From Saprospiraceae bacterium UBA7328 (GTDB lineage: Bacteria; Bacteroidota; Bacteroidia; Chitinophagales; Saprospiraceae), in assembly GCA_002471345.1 (NCBI GenBank), contig DKPS01000232.1:6078-70077 (forward strand): 64,000 nt of DNA. Direction: 5' to 3'. A program made the position numbers and the translations under genes. The first letter of the stretch is position 1; the number at the start of each line of letters is the position of its first letter. Shown here piece after piece: positions 9,420-17,559 of the stretch. The notes below the pieces were generated by a model. The model made no database searches and had not been told where the DNA came from. It was given only the letters and a program-made list of their open reading frames with translations.

Positions 9420-10112
9420 GTGAATCACAAAAAAGAATGTCAAAATAACTTGAGACTATCTGCAAATCTGATTTCGGTACTTTTTCACCCTTTGTTCATT
9501 CTGTATTACATCTTTCTCACCTTGCACACGATTACACCTGTGGCATTCATGTTTTCAGAAAATAGACAAAGAGTTGCCGTACACTTATTGGTTTTTGGCT
9601 TATCTGTTTTTTTCCCTTTGATCTCCACCATTGCCCTTCGAGCTGCGGGCTTGATTAAAAGCATAAGGCTTGAGGACAGCAAGGAAAGAATAGGCCCCAT
9701 GATTGCAACAATAATATTTTATGTTTGGTTATTTCTGAACTATAAGCAGTTTGGAATTGGTCCTGACATTTTTATTGGAACAATTTTAGGGGCGACCATT
9801 GCATTATCAATAGCTTTTTTGATAAATAATTTTTCAAAAATAAGCCTTCATTGTGTTGGCGCGGGGGGGCTAGTAGGCGCTATTGGAACCTATAGAATGG
9901 CGATACCAGAATTGGCCTACTCATTTAGTTTTGGACAAAACACTCTAGAATACTCTCCTAATATTCTATTGGCTCTGATAATAATAATTGCTGGTCTCAT
10001 TGGTTCAGCAAGGCTTTATCTAAATGTTCATAAAGAAAAAGATGTCTATGGAGGATATATAATTGGATTTACTGCACAAATTGTAGCCTATATGATTATG
10101 GGACCTTTTTAG
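9420..10112 (+). CDS. PAP2-like integral membrane protein with degenerate catalytic motifs
   Basis: 230 residues with about six hydrophobic helices. The order of motifs resembles PAP2 phosphatases: DSKERIGPM in place of KxxxxxxRP, SLHCVGAGGLVG in place of PSGH, and GSARLYLNVHKEKDVYGGYIIG in place of SRxxxGxHxxxDVxxG. The histidines and the last Asp are kept, but the PSG and the Arg of motif 1 are not, so the activity is doubtful. This is a Bacteroidota membrane family seen in many genomes. Start GTG at 9420 is the only common start codon that keeps the N-terminal tail; a TAGATTTG box overlaps it (9413-9420). It ends in a 4-base overlap with the convergent gene at 10109. Confidence 0.7.
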   Translation: MNHKKECQNNLRLSANLISVLFHPLFILYYIFLTLHTITPVAFMFSENRQRVAVHLLVFGLSVFFPLISTIALRAAGLIKSIRLEDSKERIGPMIATIIFYVWLFLNYKQFGIGPDIFIGTILGATIALSIAFLINNFSKISLHCVGAGGLVGAIGTYRMAIPELAYSFSFGQNTLEYSPNILLALIIIIAGLIGSARLYLNVHKEKDVYGGYIIGFTAQIVAYMIMGPF

Positions 10113-10660
10113 TTTTCCTCTAAGATTTCAAATAACAAATCCATATTATCAAAAGATTTTAAACCTGTCTCTATTTCAGAACTGCCTTTTAAGATCACTC
10201 CTGCCTCGCTTTTATTCAAAAACTCAGTAATGTCCTCTTCTGTTGGGTTCACTTCTAAAAATGCTTGTGTGGTGCTTTGCGAGTCAATGTGAAAGGTGTC
10301 TGGGTTGACAAAATCCACATGAGTAAGGACTACTTTTGTGTTCTCAGATGTGTCTGCGGGAAAAATGTGAAATATATAACCATCTGAAGTGTATTGTAAT
10401 ATTTTACGTAGACATTCACTTTTTGAGGAACCTATAGCAAAAGGAGAAATTCTCACAAGGACTTCATCAATAAGATGAATGTTTTCTTCATTCATTTTGA
10501 TCAGAATTTTTACGCCTTCTAACCACCCTGTTATAGCCATTATGTCGTTAATTCCAATCTCCCTAAGATCAAAGAGGAGATAGTCGACACCATATGATGC
10601 AAAATAACGTGCATCTGTAAGATTGGTAATACCCGATGCAATAACATTTCGTTTCAACAT
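10109..10660 (-). CDS. Divergent TrpF-like (phosphoribosylanthranilate isomerase-like) barrel protein
   Basis: 183 residues. The first strand and loop, IASGITNLTDARYFASYGVD, parallel the KVCGITxxxDAxxAxxxGAD signature of phosphoribosylanthranilate isomerase, and the C-terminal GVILKGSSEIETGLKSFDNMD resembles the end of that barrel (LAGGLxPENV). The catalytic Cys of TrpF is replaced by Ser in ASGIT, and the middle is short and divergent, so it may be a non-catalytic relative. No trp genes lie nearby. Its neighbours are a membrane protein (overlapping stops) and the divergent alkyltransferase-like gene. The fold is likely; the function is unknown. Confidence 0.55.
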   Translation of the reverse strand: MLKRNVIASGITNLTDARYFASYGVDYLLFDLREIGINDIMAITGWLEGVKILIKMNEENIHLIDEVLVRISPFAIGSSKSECLRKILQYTSDGYIFHIFPADTSENTKVVLTHVDFVNPDTFHIDSQSTTQAFLEVNPTEEDITEFLNKSEAGVILKGSSEIETGLKSFDNMDLLFEILEEN

Positions 10661-10688
10661 ATATTAGAGCAGGTTTTAAAATGTTCCG

Positions 10689-11027
10689 ATGGCAAAGATG
10701 AAAAAAGATAGTTATTATGACCTAGTTTATTACGTGACTAGGCAAATCCCTATAGGACGAGTTTCAACTTATGGTGCAATAGCCGATTATCTAACTTTAG
10801 GTTCTGCCAGAATGGTCGGGTGGGCACTAACACAAAGCAATCAACTAGGCTCTGAAGACATTCCCGCTCATCGAGTTGTAAATAGAAAGGGAGAACTAAG
10901 TGGAAGAGTACATTTTAAACCTCCTTCCAAAATGCAAACCTCCCTAGAGTCAGAAGGAATAGTAATCAAAGATGATAAAGTTCAGGATTTCAAAACCTGC
11001 TTTTGGCACCCTCAAGAACTCGATTAA
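10689..11027 (+). CDS. Alkyltransferase-like (ATL) DNA-binding protein
   Basis: 112 residues matching the DNA-binding C-terminal domain of O6-methylguanine-DNA methyltransferase: IPIGRVSTYGAIADYL, RMVGWALTQS and IPAHRVVNRKGELSGR. In methyltransferases the motif is PCHR; here it is PAHR (residues 59-62), so the acceptor cysteine is Ala and no alkyl transfer is possible. ATL proteins bind O6-alkylguanine and flag it for nucleotide-excision repair. The length and the lack of an N-terminal domain agree with stand-alone ATLs. The gene is alone, divergent from the TrpF-like gene and convergent with maoC. Confidence 0.88.
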   Translation: MAKMKKDSYYDLVYYVTRQIPIGRVSTYGAIADYLTLGSARMVGWALTQSNQLGSEDIPAHRVVNRKGELSGRVHFKPPSKMQTSLESEGIVIKDDKVQDFKTCFWHPQELD

Positions 11028-11041
11028 TAATAATAGGTTAT

Positions 11042-11497
11042 TTACTCCACAATCATAGAAATCATTTCATACAACAAAGCGGGTTTTTCCTCTCCTTCTA
11101 TTTCTACAACACATTCCATATATACTTTTCCGCTTCCCGGTTTTATGTCCACCTTTTTCAATGTGGACGTCATTCTTACGTTAGCCCCTGATTTTACAGG
11201 ACTTATGAATCGAAGCTTATCTGCTCCATAATTGTACCCAAGTTTAGCACTCTCCACCTCATAAAGAGTATAAGAAAGTTTTGGAAGTAGAGATAGGGTC
11301 AAAAACCCATGAGCAATTGTAGTCCCTCCTGGCATATGTTTTTTTGCTCGTTCTACATCTACATGAATCCATTGATGATCTCCCGTTACTTCAGCAAACT
11401 GATTTATCATGTCTTGAGTGACCGCAATCCACTCTGACGGTGGAAATACATGACCCTCTTTAGTTTTCATTTCCTCTAAGTCTTTTATTTTGAGCAT
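11042..11497 (-). CDS. MaoC-like (R)-specific enoyl-CoA hydratase
   Basis: A hot-dog-fold hydratase of about 151 residues. The hydratase-2 motif is visible as FAEVTGDHQWIHVDVERAK (catalytic Asp/His) followed by GTTIAHGFLTLSLLPKL. Members hydrate trans-2-enoyl-CoA in beta-oxidation or in acyl-chain supply. The frame extends upstream to 11551, but MLKIKDLEEMK at 11497 gives the usual N-terminus, and the longer form would overlap the divergent gene at 11532. The substrate cannot be told from the sequence. Confidence 0.88.
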   Translation of the reverse strand: MLKIKDLEEMKTKEGHVFPPSEWIAVTQDMINQFAEVTGDHQWIHVDVERAKKHMPGGTTIAHGFLTLSLLPKLSYTLYEVESAKLGYNYGADKLRFISPVKSGANVRMTSTLKKVDIKPGSGKVYMECVVEIEGEEKPALLYEMISMIVE

Positions 11498-11531
11498 TAT
11501 TGTTGAATTGGTGAAAGACGAAAATAGATAA

Positions 11532-12254
11532 ATGAGTTGCAAAAGAATCAATCTTATCTCAGGTCCGAGAAATATTTCAACTGCTTTAATGTATTCTTTT
11601 GGAAACCGTCCTGATACAAAAGTTGTAGATGAACCTATGTATGCCTATTATCTCAGTCGTACAGAAATAGAACACCCCGGTAAAGAACAAATATTAAAGG
11701 ACCTTCCTTCCGACCTTGAGGTCGTAAAACAAACGCTTCTATTCAATCCTCTAAACACAGATTATTATTTTATCAAAAGTATGGCTCATCATTATTTAGA
11801 GGAAGAACCTGATTTTCTTCTTGATCTAAACAATGTCTTTTTGATCAGAGATCCAAAAAAATTGATTTCTTCTTTTTCAAATGTTATTCCAAATCCATCA
11901 TTACGAGATATTGGAATTAAAAGAGGGTATGAGTTATATCAGTATCTTATCAATAATGGAAAAAAATGTTTGGTGCTTGATTCTGGAGAAGTACTTAAGA
12001 ATCCAGAAAAAGTATTAATCTCGCTTTGTGAAGGATTAGAAATTCCATTTAAAAAAGAAATGCTTCATTGGAAACCTGGCCCAAGATTAGAAGATGGGGT
12101 TTGGGCAAAATATTGGTATAAAAATGTTCACCAGTCCTCGGGCTTTCAAAAAAACATCACTAAAGAAGTAGATTTACCTGAAAGGCTTATTCCTTTGTAT
12201 GAAGACACCCTCCCTTATTATTATAAACTTTATGAAGAAAGTATAAAAGCATAA
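11532..12254 (+). CDS. Sulfotransferase-fold P-loop protein paired with an aminotransferase
   Basis: 240 residues with an N-terminal phosphosulfate-loop-like motif INLISGPRNISTALMYSFGN (residues 6-25), a central VFLIRDPKKLISSF that resembles the 3'-phosphate-binding arginine/serine motif of PAPS sulfotransferases, and KCLVLDSGEVLKNPEKVL, which parallels the family's fourth block. It is annotated in many genomes as a sulfotransferase family protein. Only 3 bases separate it from the class IV aminotransferase gene, so the two are almost surely co-expressed and may act on the same small molecule. Whether it transfers sulfate is not shown by the sequence. Confidence 0.75.
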   Translation: MSCKRINLISGPRNISTALMYSFGNRPDTKVVDEPMYAYYLSRTEIEHPGKEQILKDLPSDLEVVKQTLLFNPLNTDYYFIKSMAHHYLEEEPDFLLDLNNVFLIRDPKKLISSFSNVIPNPSLRDIGIKRGYELYQYLINNGKKCLVLDSGEVLKNPEKVLISLCEGLEIPFKKEMLHWKPGPRLEDGVWAKYWYKNVHQSSGFQKNITKEVDLPERLIPLYEDTLPYYYKLYEESIKA

Positions 12255-12257
12255 TAA

Positions 12258-13157
12258 ATGTTACAAAAATTTGACAAAAGAAACGAAAACCTCAAAATAT
12301 GGGTAGGAGATCAACTTTTAAACCGCAATGATGCAAAAGTCTCTGTTTTTGATAGCGTAGTCCAAGGTGGAGATGCTGTTTGGGAAGGACTAAGGGTTTA
12401 TGAAGAAGGAGTTTTTCTTTTAGATCGTCATTTAAACAGACTACAAGAATCAGCAAAAGCGCTTTGTTTTGAATCAATTCCCTCCAATGACCATATCAAA
12501 CTTTGTCTAAAAAGGACATTAGAGGCCAACAATATGTCTAAGGACACACACATAAGATTAACGCTCACTCGAGGTGAAAAAATCACTTCTGGCATGGACC
12601 CTCGTTTAAATCAATCCGGTCCTACACTCATAATTTTACCTGAATGGAAACCTCCTGTTTATGACAACGAACATGGTATTTCTGTCATTACCTCTACGAT
12701 AAGAAGAAACAATCCGTCCTTTTTAGATTCAAAAATCCATCACACTAACCTTCTAAATAACATCCAAGCAAAAATTCAAGCCAACTTTGCTAGAGTAGAT
12801 GCCGCTTTGATGTTAGATTATTTTGGATTCGCTGCAGAATTAAATGGCACCAATATTTTTATGTCCAAAGGTGACAAAGTCTTTACTCCTTTTGCAGATG
12901 CTTGTCTTCATGGTATTACTCGAGGATTAATAATTGAACTTTGTGAACAAAACAATATCTCTTGTGCCGAAAAGAATATTTCTCTAACAGAACTTTACAA
13001 TGCCGACGAGGTTTTTTGTAGTGGAACAATGGGAGAATTAACTCCTATCACAGCAATTGATGGTCGAATAATTGAAAACAATTCTGGTATTGAAATGAGT
13101 AAGAATTTGGTTTCTCTCTTTGAAGGAGTTCGTAAAAATTTCTGTGTAAATCTATAG
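12258..13157 (+). CDS. Class IV PLP-dependent aminotransferase (branched-chain/D-amino-acid type)
   Basis: 299 residues of the fold-type IV transaminase family. The motif around the PLP lysine is SKIHHTNLLNNIQAKIQAN, followed by DAALMLDYFGFAAELNGTNIF (usual form: DALMLD..G.V.E...NIF), then a phosphate-binding TP.AD.CLHGITR block and a C-terminal ADEVFCSGTMGELTPI. It resembles branched-chain aminotransferases but is shorter at the N-terminus, so D-amino-acid or 4-amino-4-deoxychorismate chemistry cannot be excluded. It is translationally close to the sulfotransferase-fold gene upstream. Confidence 0.85.
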   Translation: MLQKFDKRNENLKIWVGDQLLNRNDAKVSVFDSVVQGGDAVWEGLRVYEEGVFLLDRHLNRLQESAKALCFESIPSNDHIKLCLKRTLEANNMSKDTHIRLTLTRGEKITSGMDPRLNQSGPTLIILPEWKPPVYDNEHGISVITSTIRRNNPSFLDSKIHHTNLLNNIQAKIQANFARVDAALMLDYFGFAAELNGTNIFMSKGDKVFTPFADACLHGITRGLIIELCEQNNISCAEKNISLTELYNADEVFCSGTMGELTPITAIDGRIIENNSGIEMSKNLVSLFEGVRKNFCVNL

Positions 13158-13217
13158 CAAAAGTGGGGCTTTAGCAGCCTTTTGGTAAAACTTGGCGCAA
13201 TATTTTCAGGGTATACC

Positions 13218-13487
13218 ATGTTAAATACTCAAATTGTAAAACTACTAGACCAATCAGATTTGCCTATGAAGCAGAACTACTCCTTTAAAATTTTAAAATA
13301 CATATACAAAGAACTTTCCATAACAGATCACTTAGAAACGGAATATGCTATTAGTGATAATGAAGATTGGAAAGGAGAATACAACAAGCTCATGACAGGG
13401 TTTCTTGCATTGCCAAAGGTACAATTCTACCCCAAGCGTAATGTAGTAAGCGACATCATGGCATACAGTGCCGGTTCAATGGCATAA
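13218..13487 (+). CDS. Small uncharacterised protein upstream of recA
   Basis: The frame is open from 13182 (TTG), but the ATG at 13218 gives an 89-residue soluble protein with no signal or membrane segment. Its C-terminus, YNKLMTGFLALPKVQFYPKRNVVSDIMAYSAGSMA, looks conserved-like. No family was recognised. It lies after the aminotransferase on the same strand and ends 90 bases before recA. Confidence 0.6.
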   Translation: MLNTQIVKLLDQSDLPMKQNYSFKILKYIYKELSITDHLETEYAISDNEDWKGEYNKLMTGFLALPKVQFYPKRNVVSDIMAYSAGSMA

Positions 13488-13508
13488 ATTCTTTGTTTTA
13501 TTCACAAC

Positions 13509-13516
13509 TATCTTTG
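13509..13516 (+). promoter_or_regulatory. -7 box upstream of recA
   Basis: TATCTTTG fits TAnnTTTG and gives a leader of about 55 bases to the recA ATG. A TTTG at 13492-13495 lies only 13 bases upstream, closer than the usual 19-21. No SOS-type inverted operator was recognised. Confidence 0.45.
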
Positions 13517-13577
13517 GAAATATTACTTTTGGTTATATAATATGTAACCCATAAAGTTATATTTCAAAAAAGAAAGT

Positions 13578-14618
13578 ATGTCAGACAAAGATGCAAAACT
13601 CAAAGCCTTACAAATAACCGTAGACAAGCTCGAAAAGACCTACGGCAAAGGGACCATAATGAAACTCGGGGACAAGACTGTAGTAGACACAGAAGTGATT
13701 TCTACGGGGTCTTTGACTCTTGATATTGCTCTTGGCATAGGAGGCCTGCCAAAGGGAAGAGTTGTAGAAATATACGGTCCTGAGTCTTCTGGAAAAACAA
13801 CCCTTGCTATTCATGCCATAGCTCAATGTCAAAAAAAGGGTGGAATAGCTGCCTTTATAGATGCAGAACATGCTTTTGATCGCACATATGCTGAAGCTCT
13901 CGGAGTAGATACCGAGAACTTACTCATCTCACAACCAGATAATGGTGAACAAGCTTTAGAAATTACTGAAAACTTGATTCGTTCTGGAGCTATTGATATT
14001 ATCGTAGTAGATTCTGTAGCGGCATTGACCCCTCGAAGTGAGATAGAAGGTGAAATGGGTGATTCTAAGATGGGGCTTCAAGCAAGACTCATGTCTCAAG
14101 CACTAAGAAAATTGACCGCAACAATTGGCAAAACAGGATGCTGCTGCATATTCATCAATCAACTACGGGAAAAGATTGGTGTAATGTTCGGAAACCCAGA
14201 AACAACAACTGGGGGTAACGCTCTTAAGTTTTATTCTTCAATCAGACTTGATATTAGGAGGTCTGGTGCAGCCATGAAAGACAAAGAAGGAAATGTCGTA
14301 GGTAACCTGGTAAAAGTGAAAGTCGTGAAGAATAAAATGGCGCCACCTTTCAGAATTGCCTTGTTCGAAATTATGTATGGCAAAGGCATATCAAGAGATG
14401 GAGAGATCATAGATATTGGGTCAGAACTAGATATCATACAAAAGAGTGGTTCTTGGTATAGTTACAAAGACACCAAGATTGCTCAAGGGAAAGAATCTGC
14501 CAAACAGTTTTTAGCTGACAACCCTGAGGTGTCTGAAGAAATTGTTGGCCAAATTCTCACCCACTACAATATGGGCTCTAACAAAAAAGAGAAAACAAAA
14601 GCAGAGGCGACTTCTTAG
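13578..14618 (+). CDS. recA: Recombinase A
   Basis: 346 residues, full length. RecA forms filaments on single-stranded DNA, drives strand exchange and triggers the damage response. Walker [10 protein letters not shown] at residues 67-75, Walker B region [22 protein letters not shown], loop L2 [20 protein letters not shown], and the C-terminal acidic/Lys tail are all present. It starts with its own promoter-like box and is followed 15 bases later by pdeM, so both are likely on one transcript. Confidence 0.99.
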   Translation: MSDKDAKLKALQITVDKLEKTYGKGTIMKLGDKTVVDTEVISTGSLTLDIALGIGGLPKGRVVEIYGPESSGKTTLAIHAIAQCQKKGGIAAFIDAEHAFDRTYAEALGVDTENLLISQPDNGEQALEITENLIRSGAIDIIVVDSVAALTPRSEIEGEMGDSKMGLQARLMSQALRKLTATIGKTGCCCIFINQLREKIGVMFGNPETTTGGNALKFYSSIRLDIRRSGAAMKDKEGNVVGNLVKVKVVKNKMAPPFRIALFEIMYGKGISRDGEIIDIGSELDIIQKSGSWYSYKDTKIAQGKESAKQFLADNPEVSEEIVGQILTHYNMGSNKKEKTKAEATS

Positions 14619-14633
14619 TTTCAATATTATAAA

Positions 14634-15320
14634 GTGGCTGGACTATCTATAAACTTAAGAGGAGAGCATCTTATCCTCTTACCTCTTCGCGCTGTTTATT
14701 GGCCAGGTCAGTCTTGCCTCTTTATTGCAGATTTACATTTAGGAAAAGCACGTCACTTTAGAAAAGAAGGAATCGGCGTTCCAGAAGCAATTGGGGAGGA
14801 AGACTATTCTAAGCTTTATGATTTGCTAAAAGAATATTCTGTAGATGATATCTACTTTTTAGGTGACCTCTTTCACAGTGAACATAATAAAGAGTGGGAA
14901 AAAGTAGAAGAAATGGTTCAATATTTTTCAAGAACTACATTTCATCTTATTCTCGGCAACCATGATATCCTCAAGAAATCACTTTATCAAAAAGCAGGAT
15001 TGGAAGTATATGACCAATATTTAGACCTTGGACCTTTCAAATTAACACATGAGCCTCCAGAGGTGGAAGTAGAAAATGAGAAATTCATATTTTGTGGTCA
15101 TATCCATCCAGGGATAGGAATAAAAGGAAAAGGGCGGCAACATGTAAGACTTCCATGTTTTTATTCACATAATTATTATATGATTTTGCCTGCTTATGGA
15201 ACTTTTACTGGTGTAAAAACACTTACATTATCTGAAGGCAATATTGCTTATGCAATTCTAAAGGATAAAGTAATTCCGATCAAGGAAAATTATTCAAAAA
15301 GAAAAAATGCGCGTGGTTAA
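14634..15320 (+). CDS. pdeM: Ligase-associated DNA damage response endonuclease PdeM
   Basis: 228-residue calcineurin-like metallophosphoesterase with the five metal-binding blocks in order: ADLHLGKARHFRKEG (residues 30-44), FLGDLFHSEHNKEW, LGNHD, and CGHIHPG. The KARHFRKEG extension after DLHLG is a signature of the PdeM subfamily, which usually sits with a ligase, an exonuclease and an Lhr-like helicase. Here those three are about 36 kb away (50738-55792). The start is GTG at 14634. Its last 14 bases overlap the sigma factor start. Co-transcription with recA would link it to DNA repair. Confidence 0.85.
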   Translation: MAGLSINLRGEHLILLPLRAVYWPGQSCLFIADLHLGKARHFRKEGIGVPEAIGEEDYSKLYDLLKEYSVDDIYFLGDLFHSEHNKEWEKVEEMVQYFSRTTFHLILGNHDILKKSLYQKAGLEVYDQYLDLGPFKLTHEPPEVEVENEKFIFCGHIHPGIGIKGKGRQHVRLPCFYSHNYYMILPAYGTFTGVKTLTLSEGNIAYAILKDKVIPIKENYSKRKNARG

Positions 15321-15912
15321 AAAAAGTGAACAGGATGATTTGTTTGAGGAAGAACTTCTTCCTCATATCGATGCCCTGAAAACATTTGCCTATCATCTTG
15401 CTTTAAACGAAGCAGATGCTAACGACCTAGTCCAAGAGACTTATCTCAAAGCATATCGATTTATTGATAAATATGAAAAGGGTACCAACGCAAAGGCTTG
15501 GCTATTCAAAATTTTGAAAAATGCATATATCAATGAATATCGTAAAAAAAGCAAAAGGCCTACCCAAGTAGACTATGAAGAAATCACTTCATATCACGAT
15601 GGTAAAAGTCCAAACCTCACAAGCTATTTCGACCTTAGAGATGATTTATTTGGGAACCTCATAGGAGATGAAATAACTCGAGCAATTAATTCCCTGCCTA
15701 TGGATTATAGTTCAGTGATCTTGCTCTGTGATATAGAAGGTTTTACCTATGAAGAAATAGCAAAAATTATAGAAGTCCCTATCGGAACGATAAGGTCAAG
15801 GCTCTTCAGGGCAAGAAACCTATTGAAAAACAAACTTAAAAACTATGCGGAGGAAAAGGGTTATACCGATTTTAGAGGAGAGAAGAAAAAGGCCAACATA
15901 GCTAAAGAATAA
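15307..15912 (+). CDS. ECF-type sigma-70 family RNA polymerase sigma factor
   Basis: 201 residues. Region 2: LKTFAYHLALNEADANDLVQETYLKAYRFIDKYEKGTNAKAWLF, with the DLVQETYLKA promoter -10 contact helix. Region 4: SSVILLCDIEGFTYEEIAKIIEVPIGTIRSRLFRAR, a standard helix-turn-helix. Between them is a longer-than-usual linker (about residues 80-120). It overlaps pdeM by 14 bases and is followed after about 110 bases by a 77-residue gene that looks like its partner anti-sigma factor. The target regulon cannot be told from here. Confidence 0.92.
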   Translation: MRVVKKSEQDDLFEEELLPHIDALKTFAYHLALNEADANDLVQETYLKAYRFIDKYEKGTNAKAWLFKILKNAYINEYRKKSKRPTQVDYEEITSYHDGKSPNLTSYFDLRDDLFGNLIGDEITRAINSLPMDYSSVILLCDIEGFTYEEIAKIIEVPIGTIRSRLFRARNLLKNKLKNYAEEKGYTDFRGEKKKANIAKE

Positions 15913-16022
15913 TCATTAAATTTGAAATAGACCATTCAAGTTCTTTTTTAGAAAAATTATTTCTACTCTATTTCATGGATTCTACCATGTGACCATTTTA
16001 AAGAAAACAGAAAAAAATAGAC

Positions 16023-16256
16023 ATGAAACAGAACAATTACTTAGATCATTTCTCACATCAAGTTAATTTGTATCTCGACAATGAACTAAGCAAAGAAGAC
16101 GAAAAAGACCTCCTTCAGAGAGCTGGATCAGATCCCAATTGCAGTGGGCTTCTTACTCATGAAGCCTCTTTTCGTGATCTTATCAAATTCAACATGAAAC
16201 GCAGTATTGCCTCTGTAGAGCTCATAGACAATATAAAGAGCAAGATTAAAAAGTAG
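16023..16256 (+). CDS. Putative anti-sigma factor lacking the zinc-binding cysteine pair
   Basis: 77 residues. The layout (an N-terminal His helix, LYLDNELSKEDEKDLLQRA, then a loop with one Cys, then SFRDLIKF and a short amphipathic tail) follows small zinc-finger anti-sigma factors, where HxxxCxxC binds zinc. Here only a single Cys (SDPNCSG) is left and the His/Cys spacing is lost, so the metal-free form is likely. There is no membrane segment, so it would act in the cytoplasm. Assigned mainly on context behind the sigma gene. Confidence 0.65.
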   Translation: MKQNNYLDHFSHQVNLYLDNELSKEDEKDLLQRAGSDPNCSGLLTHEASFRDLIKFNMKRSIASVELIDNIKSKIKK

Positions 16257-16329
16257 CTGTTCCGCCAAATTCTTTCTTAAAAACAACTATTCCAATTCTG
16301 ATAAAAGAAGAGGCTAGACCTTACTTGCT

Positions 16330-17400
16330 ATGATCGAAAAACTAGAAGAAATTCACTCCAGATATTTAGATATAGAAGAAAAACTTTCTGATCCTACTGT
16401 AGCTTCTGATATGAAGCAGTTCACAAAATTGAATAAGGAATACTCAAGTCTTAGAGAAATAAACCAAGCATATCTTTCATACAGAGATATTCTTGACAAT
16501 ATGGAATCGTCCAAAGCCATGCTCAATGATTCTGATCAGGAAATGAGAGATATGGCAAAAGAAGAGTTGACATCTTTAGAAGCGTCAAAAAAGGATTTGG
16601 ATGAAAAGCTCAAAGTGCTATTAATCCCAAAAGACCCTGATGATGCTAAAGATGTGATTATGGAGATTAGATCAGGCACAGGAGGCGACGAAGCCAGTAT
16701 TTTTGCAGGTGACTTGTATAGAATGTATTCTAAATATTTTGAGACTAAAAAGTGGAAAGTAGAAGTCTTAGACATTAATGAGGGGTCCGTAGGAGGATAC
16801 AACAAAATAGTTTTAGAAATCTTTGGGAATGAGGTGTTTGGAAATCTTAAATTTGAATCCGGGGCACACCGTGTTCAAAGAGTGCCAAAAACTGAATCTC
16901 AAGGGCGTGTTCACACTTCTGCTGCGACAGTAGCTATTCTTCCAAAGTTTGAAGAAGAAGACTTAGATGTCAAAAAAGACGAATTGAGAACTGATACTTT
17001 TAGGGCCTCTGGTGCTGGTGGGCAACATGTAAACAAAACTGAATCTGGAGTACGTTTCACACATTTACCAACCGGAATTGTAGCAGAAAGCACTGATTCC
17101 AGATCTCAACATAAGAACAGAGAGATTGCTCTTCAAAGATTATATTCAAAAATCAAAGAAGTGCAAAAAGCTGCTGCCCAAAAAGAACAAACAGAACAAA
17201 GAAAGTCACTTGTAGGAACAGGGGACAGATCAGATAAAGTAAGAACATATAACTACCCTCAAAACAGAGTAACAGATCACCGTATTAATTTAACACTATA
17301 CAGTCTCGACAAAATAATCGAGGGAAATATTGAAGGAATAATAGAAGCATTACAGGTTGCTGAAAATGCAGAGAAAATGAAGGTGGGAGAATCAGTCTAA
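16330..17400 (+). CDS. prfA: Peptide chain release factor 1
   Basis: 356 residues, normal length. RF1 recognises UAA and UAG and triggers peptide release. The GGQ loop lies in ASGAGGQHVNKTESGVR. The codon-recognition tripeptide region reads VPKTES, that is P-K-T where many RF1s have P-A-T or P-V-T. The HTSAATVAILP segment is typical. The ATG at 16330 matches the common start MIEKLEEI. It is followed by a tRNA gene. Confidence 0.97.
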   Translation: MIEKLEEIHSRYLDIEEKLSDPTVASDMKQFTKLNKEYSSLREINQAYLSYRDILDNMESSKAMLNDSDQEMRDMAKEELTSLEASKKDLDEKLKVLLIPKDPDDAKDVIMEIRSGTGGDEASIFAGDLYRMYSKYFETKKWKVEVLDINEGSVGGYNKIVLEIFGNEVFGNLKFESGAHRVQRVPKTESQGRVHTSAATVAILPKFEEEDLDVKKDELRTDTFRASGAGGQHVNKTESGVRFTHLPTGIVAESTDSRSQHKNREIALQRLYSKIKEVQKAAAQKEQTEQRKSLVGTGDRSDKVRTYNYPQNRVTDHRINLTLYSLDKIIEGNIEGIIEALQVAENAEKMKVGESV

Positions 17401-17479
17401 TTTATTTTTCCCTCTTCTATTGTTTTTGAAAAATACTTACATATTTTTACACTCGATTTTTTCGGAGACGATATAATCA

Positions 17480-17553
17480 GGTCCTATAGCTCAGCTGGTT
17501 AGAGCACTTGACTCATAATCAAGGGGTCCGAGGTTCAAGTCCTCGTGGGACCA
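17480..17553 (+). tRNA. tRNA with CAT anticodon, probably tRNA-Ile2 (lysidine type)
   Basis: A full cloverleaf can be drawn: acceptor GGTCCTA/TGGGACC (one T-G wobble), D arm GCTC/GAGC, anticodon stem CTTGA/TCAAG with loop CTCATAA, T arm CGAGG/CCTCG with loop TTCAAGT, discriminator A. CCA is not encoded. The anticodon CAT could be Met or Ile2. The acceptor has C4-G69 and C5-G68, and the loop context GACTCATAATC is identical to E. coli tRNA-Ile2, both recognised by TilS, whereas elongator tRNA-Met has other pairs there. Ile2 is therefore favoured by inference. Confidence 0.9.
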
Positions 17554-17559
17554 CAAAAC

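Noticed and set aside
17480..17553. Elongator tRNA-Met
   Set aside because: Acceptor pairs and anticodon-loop context fit tRNA-Ile2 better; noted as a finding because the anticodon alone cannot decide.
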